DNA of 8,370 nucleotides from Bryobacteraceae bacterium (GTDB lineage: Bacteria; Acidobacteriota; Terriglobia; Bryobacterales; Bryobacteraceae), in contig JAICMB010000125.1 of assembly GCA_025929455.1 (NCBI GenBank), positions 1-8,370 on the forward strand. Reading direction: 5' to 3'. This document shows positions 6,377-8,370 of this stretch, in pieces. Numbering within the stretch: position 1 is the stretch's first letter; the number at the start of each line of letters is the position of its first letter. The translations under genes were made by a program, and so were the position numbers. The notes below the pieces were generated by a model. That model worked only from the letters and a program-made list of their open reading frames with translations, had not been told where the DNA came from and did not search any database.

Positions 6377-6898
6377 ATGCGCCGCATCAAGCTATTTGTT
6401 GCCGCCAGTCTCGACGGATTTATCGCAGGCCCGAATGGCGATCTGAAGTGGCTGTTTGATGATCAGGACTACGGCTTGAGCGAATTTTACGGTACGGTGG
6501 ACACGGTTCTGCTTGGCCGCAAGACATACGACGGCATGGTGCAAATGGGCATGCCGTCGTACCCGCACATGCGTAATTTTGTGTTCAGCGCTACCAGGGA
6601 GCCCGGCGTGCGCGATGGCGTGGAGTACGTACGCGAGAATCCCGCAACGTTCTGCGCGCGGCTGCGGCAGGAGCCTGGGAAAGACATTTGGCTGGTGGGC
6701 GGCGGCGCCCTGGCGCGTGCGCTGATCGAGGCGAAATTGCTGGATGACGTCGGCGTCGCTGTACATCCGGTGCTGCTCGGCGGCGGCGTGCCGCTGTTTC
6801 AAACGCCCTACGGGCAGCTCGATCTGGAACTGGCGGACTGCAAGCCGTACAATACAGGGCTGGTGGCGCTCAGCTATCGCGTGAAGCCCGCGGCGTGA
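6377..6898 (+). CDS. RibD C-terminal/DHFR-fold reductase (YyaP/YwjB type)
   Basis: A 173-residue protein of the dihydrofolate-reductase-like fold (PF01872, RibD_C). Visible blocks are the N-terminal strand with ASLDGFIAGPNGD (9-21), the LLGRKTYDGM helix start, and the NADPH-binding region DIWLVGGGALARALIE followed by DDVGVAVHPVLLGGG. Members bind NADPH and reduce pterin- or flavin-precursor-like substrates, but single-domain proteins of this type mostly have no proven substrate; the deaminase half of RibD is absent, so a riboflavin role is not implied. The frame is open back to 6311, but ATG 6377 puts MRRIKLFVAASLDG at the N-terminus as is usual for the family. CATAAT at 6365-6370 sits where a -10 box for a leaderless mRNA would be, without a recognisable -35. 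No Shine-Dalgarno sequence is seen. Confidence 0.88.
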   Translation: MRRIKLFVAASLDGFIAGPNGDLKWLFDDQDYGLSEFYGTVDTVLLGRKTYDGMVQMGMPSYPHMRNFVFSATREPGVRDGVEYVRENPATFCARLRQEPGKDIWLVGGGALARALIEAKLLDDVGVAVHPVLLGGGVPLFQTPYGQLDLELADCKPYNTGLVALSYRVKPAA

Positions 6899-6941
6899 AC
6901 TTCGTCCTCATACTTGTTCGCGCGGCTCCGAAAAGATATTT

Positions 6942-7298
6942 GTGAGCCGGTTCGTCGAGAATGCCCAAAGCCTGCTGGAAGCCGCCGAAAATGTCGTCGA
7001 CATGGGTGCGGCGCCGGAAGATACGGCGGTTCTGATTGGAGCCGACGGGGGCATTCGGATCGTGTCCGGCTGCGATTGGCGCCTGGACGCCTTGCAGGAG
7101 CACCATGGGGCTCGCATGGCTTACCGGGTCAGTCATCGGGACAGCACCGTCCGTGTAGAAGGGCGGGCAGGTTCGCGAACTTGTCTGTTTGAAACCGCAA
7201 AGCCCGAACGGGCCGCTCGCCTGCTGCTCCGCGATCCGGTGATCTGCCAACGGCCGCTCGTAGCCGCCGTCCCGCAACTGCTCGCGCCCGCCGCATAA
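6942..7298 (+). CDS. Conserved-looking hypothetical protein, 118 residues
   Basis: I cannot assign a function. The protein starts at GTG 6942 (MSRFVENAQSLLEAAENV) with an amphipathic helix, followed by a strand-rich centre (AVLIGADGGIRIVSG; YRVSHRDSTVRVEGR; SRTCLFE) and a Leu/Ala/Pro-rich tail. There are two cysteines (in SGCDW and TCLFE), no signal peptide and no membrane helix. I recall similar short proteins opening with a helix and then VLIGADGGIR in acidobacterial genomes, but this is memory, not a search. The gene is 43 nt downstream of the reductase gene on the same strand and 40 nt upstream of the fucosidase gene. Its stop codon lies in the 5' arm of an inverted repeat whose 3' arm holds the fucosidase start codon. 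The start has only a weak upstream purine run, so its choice is moderately sure. Confidence 0.7.
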   Translation: MSRFVENAQSLLEAAENVVDMGAAPEDTAVLIGADGGIRIVSGCDWRLDALQEHHGARMAYRVSHRDSTVRVEGRAGSRTCLFETAKPERAARLLLRDPVICQRPLVAAVPQLLAPAA

Positions 7299-7343
7299 GC
7301 CTGCGCCGGTCATCGGTTCCGGCGTACTCTGTTGGCTTATGCG
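7292..7343 (+). promoter_or_regulatory. Long inverted repeat joining a stop codon to the fucosidase start
   Basis: CGCATAAGCC (7292-7301) and GGCTTATGCG (7334-7343) are perfect 10-bp inverted repeats. Between them lies a second perfect 6-bp stem, CGCCGG (7304-7309) and CCGGCG (7319-7324), with a 9-nt loop. The TAA of the upstream gene (7296-7298) is in the 5' arm and the fucosidase ATG (7339-7341) in the 3' arm. In mRNA this would hide the start codon; a ribosome finishing the upstream gene would open it. There is no following T-tract, so it is unlikely to be an intrinsic terminator. A DNA-binding operator is an alternative. Confidence 0.55.
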
Positions 7344-8370
7344 CCTCCTCGCTGCCGCCATTGCCGCGGCTCTTTCCCTGCTGCCACTCGGCTTCGCCGC
7401 GGAGCGTTACGCGCCCACGTGGGATTCGCTAGACAAGCGTCCAGCCCCCGCTTGGTTTCCCGACGCTAAGTTCGGCATCTTCATTCACTGGGGCGTTTAC
7501 TCCGTGCCCGCGTACGCGCCGATCGGACACCCGCACGAAACCATGTATGCGGAGTGGTACTGGAATTCGCTGCGCGCGGGCCGGCAACTTTTTGAGAAAA
7601 CCGGCCACGGCAATGCGACGTTCGACTTTCACGTAAAGACGTACGGGCGCGATTTTCTGTATCCGGAATTCGCGCAGCGCTTCAAGGCGGAAATGTTCGA
7701 CCCCGCGCAGTGGGCGGAGGTGTTCAAGAAATCGGGCGCGCGGTATGTGGTGCTCACGTCGAAACATCACGACGGCTTCGCTTTGTGGCCCAGCAAGGAG
7801 GCGACCCGCGATTGGGGGCATCCTTGGAACAGCGTGGACGCCGGACCGCATCGCGATCTGCTCGGCGACCTGACGAACGCGGTACGCGCGCAAGGACTGA
7901 AGATGGGTTTCTACTATTCGCTGTACGAGTGGTACAACCCGCTGTATTTATCCGACAAGCAGCGCTACATCAACGAGCACCTGTTCCCGCAATTCAAAGA
8001 CGCGGTGACGCGTTATAAACCGTCACTGATCTTCTCGGATGGTGAATGGGACCTCACCAGCGCCGAATGGCGCTCGCCGGAGTTGCTGGCCTGGTTGTAT
8101 AACGATTCGCCCGTAAAAGACGAGGTGATCGTGGACGACCGCTGGGGCAAGGACACGCGCCACAAGCACGGCGGCTATTACACGACCGAGTACACGCCGG
8201 GGCTCGAGAATGTCGCGCACGCGTGGGAAGAGAACCGCGGCATGGGGCACTCCTATGGCTACAACCGCGCGGAGCGGCTGAGCGATTACCGCACGGGACG
8301 CGAACTCGTGCTGATGCTCAGCGACCTGGTGAGCCGGGGCGGCAACCTGCTGCTCGATATCGGACCAACC
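7339..8370 (+). CDS. Secreted alpha-L-fucosidase, GH29, 3' partial
   Basis: The frame is open to the window edge, giving the first 344 residues. A Sec signal peptide is clear: MRLL, a hydrophobic Ala/Leu core, then a likely cleavage near residues 20-21 (GFA/AE). GH29 blocks follow: KFGIFIHWGVYSVPAYA (44-60; His50-Trp51-Gly52), AEWYWNSL, LTSKHHDGFALW (139-150; His143-His144), GFYYSLYEW, IFSDGEWD with Asp234 as probable nucleophile, DDRWG, YYTTEY (280-285; Glu284 conserved-looking), and NLLLDIGPT (336-344). Family enzymes release alpha-L-fucose from glycans by a retaining mechanism; export points to degradation of fucosylated plant or microbial polysaccharide. Most of the catalytic barrel is present; any C-terminal beta-sandwich is beyond the edge. 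No Shine-Dalgarno sequence precedes the ATG, which sits in an inverted-repeat arm. Family call is secure; linkage specificity is not. Confidence 0.93.
   Translation, partial: MRLLAAAIAAALSLLPLGFAAERYAPTWDSLDKRPAPAWFPDAKFGIFIHWGVYSVPAYAPIGHPHETMYAEWYWNSLRAGRQLFEKTGHGNATFDFHVKTYGRDFLYPEFAQRFKAEMFDPAQWAEVFKKSGARYVVLTSKHHDGFALWPSKEATRDWGHPWNSVDAGPHRDLLGDLTNAVRAQGLKMGFYYSLYEWYNPLYLSDKQRYINEHLFPQFKDAVTRYKPSLIFSDGEWDLTSAEWRSPELLAWLYNDSPVKDEVIVDDRWGKDTRHKHGGYYTTEYTPGLENVAHAWEENRGMGHSYGYNRAERLSDYRTGRELVLMLSDLVSRGGNLLLDIGPT

Noticed and set aside
7304..7324. Intrinsic terminator for the 118-residue gene
   Set aside because: The 6-bp stem is followed by mixed sequence without a T-tract, and the larger surrounding inverted repeat reaches into the next gene's start.
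7429..7893. A 154-residue minus-strand frame across the fucosidase gene
   Set aside because: The plus strand carries continuous GH29 motifs over this whole stretch; the minus frame has no recognisable features.

Overview
The window is GC-rich bacterial chromosome with dense, short-gapped genes. Gene content suggests an Acidobacteriota-type soil bacterium (Bryobacterales/Solibacter-like). That placement is an inference from recalled resemblance of the YkgJ-family protein, the 118-residue hypothetical protein and the secreted fucosidase to acidobacterial proteins; no search was run. There are no RNA genes, insertion sequences, CRISPR arrays or obvious horizontal-transfer scars.

Layout. (1) nt 2-673, plus strand: the 3' part of a DsbA/thioredoxin-fold oxidoreductase whose start lies before the window. 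(2) nt 679-5501, minus strand: a four-gene block read right to left as a His-rich small protein, an asparagine-synthase-type amidotransferase, a family-4 glycosyltransferase and a family-2 membrane glycosyltransferase. Spacings are 11 nt, a 4-nt ATGA overlap and 40 nt, so it is probably one operon for making or modifying a surface polysaccharide. It meets the DsbA gene tail to tail with 5 nt between stop codons. (3) nt 5502-5681: a divergent intergenic region with a strong ribosome binding site for the His-rich gene and a sigma-28-like promoter match. (4) nt 5682-7298, plus strand: a YkgJ-type cysteine-cluster protein (GTG start), a RibD/DHFR-fold reductase and an uncharacterised 118-residue protein, with a weak candidate small membrane ORF on the opposite strand between the first two. 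(5) nt 7339-8370: a secreted GH29 alpha-L-fucosidase that runs off the right edge.

How it fits together. The clearest functional unit is the minus-strand polysaccharide cassette: two glycosyltransferases plus a glutamine-dependent amidotransferase of the kind found in exosortase/EPS loci. No exosortase, polymerase or flippase is visible, so this would be only part of a locus. The other genes look like ordinary housekeeping or accessory genes. The two most unusual signals are non-coding. One is a perfect 10-bp inverted repeat that pairs the stop region of the 118-residue gene with the start codon of the fucosidase gene. The other is the sigma-28-like promoter in front of the His-rich gene that leads the polysaccharide operon. 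I do not see convincing evidence of a wholly new multi-gene system.
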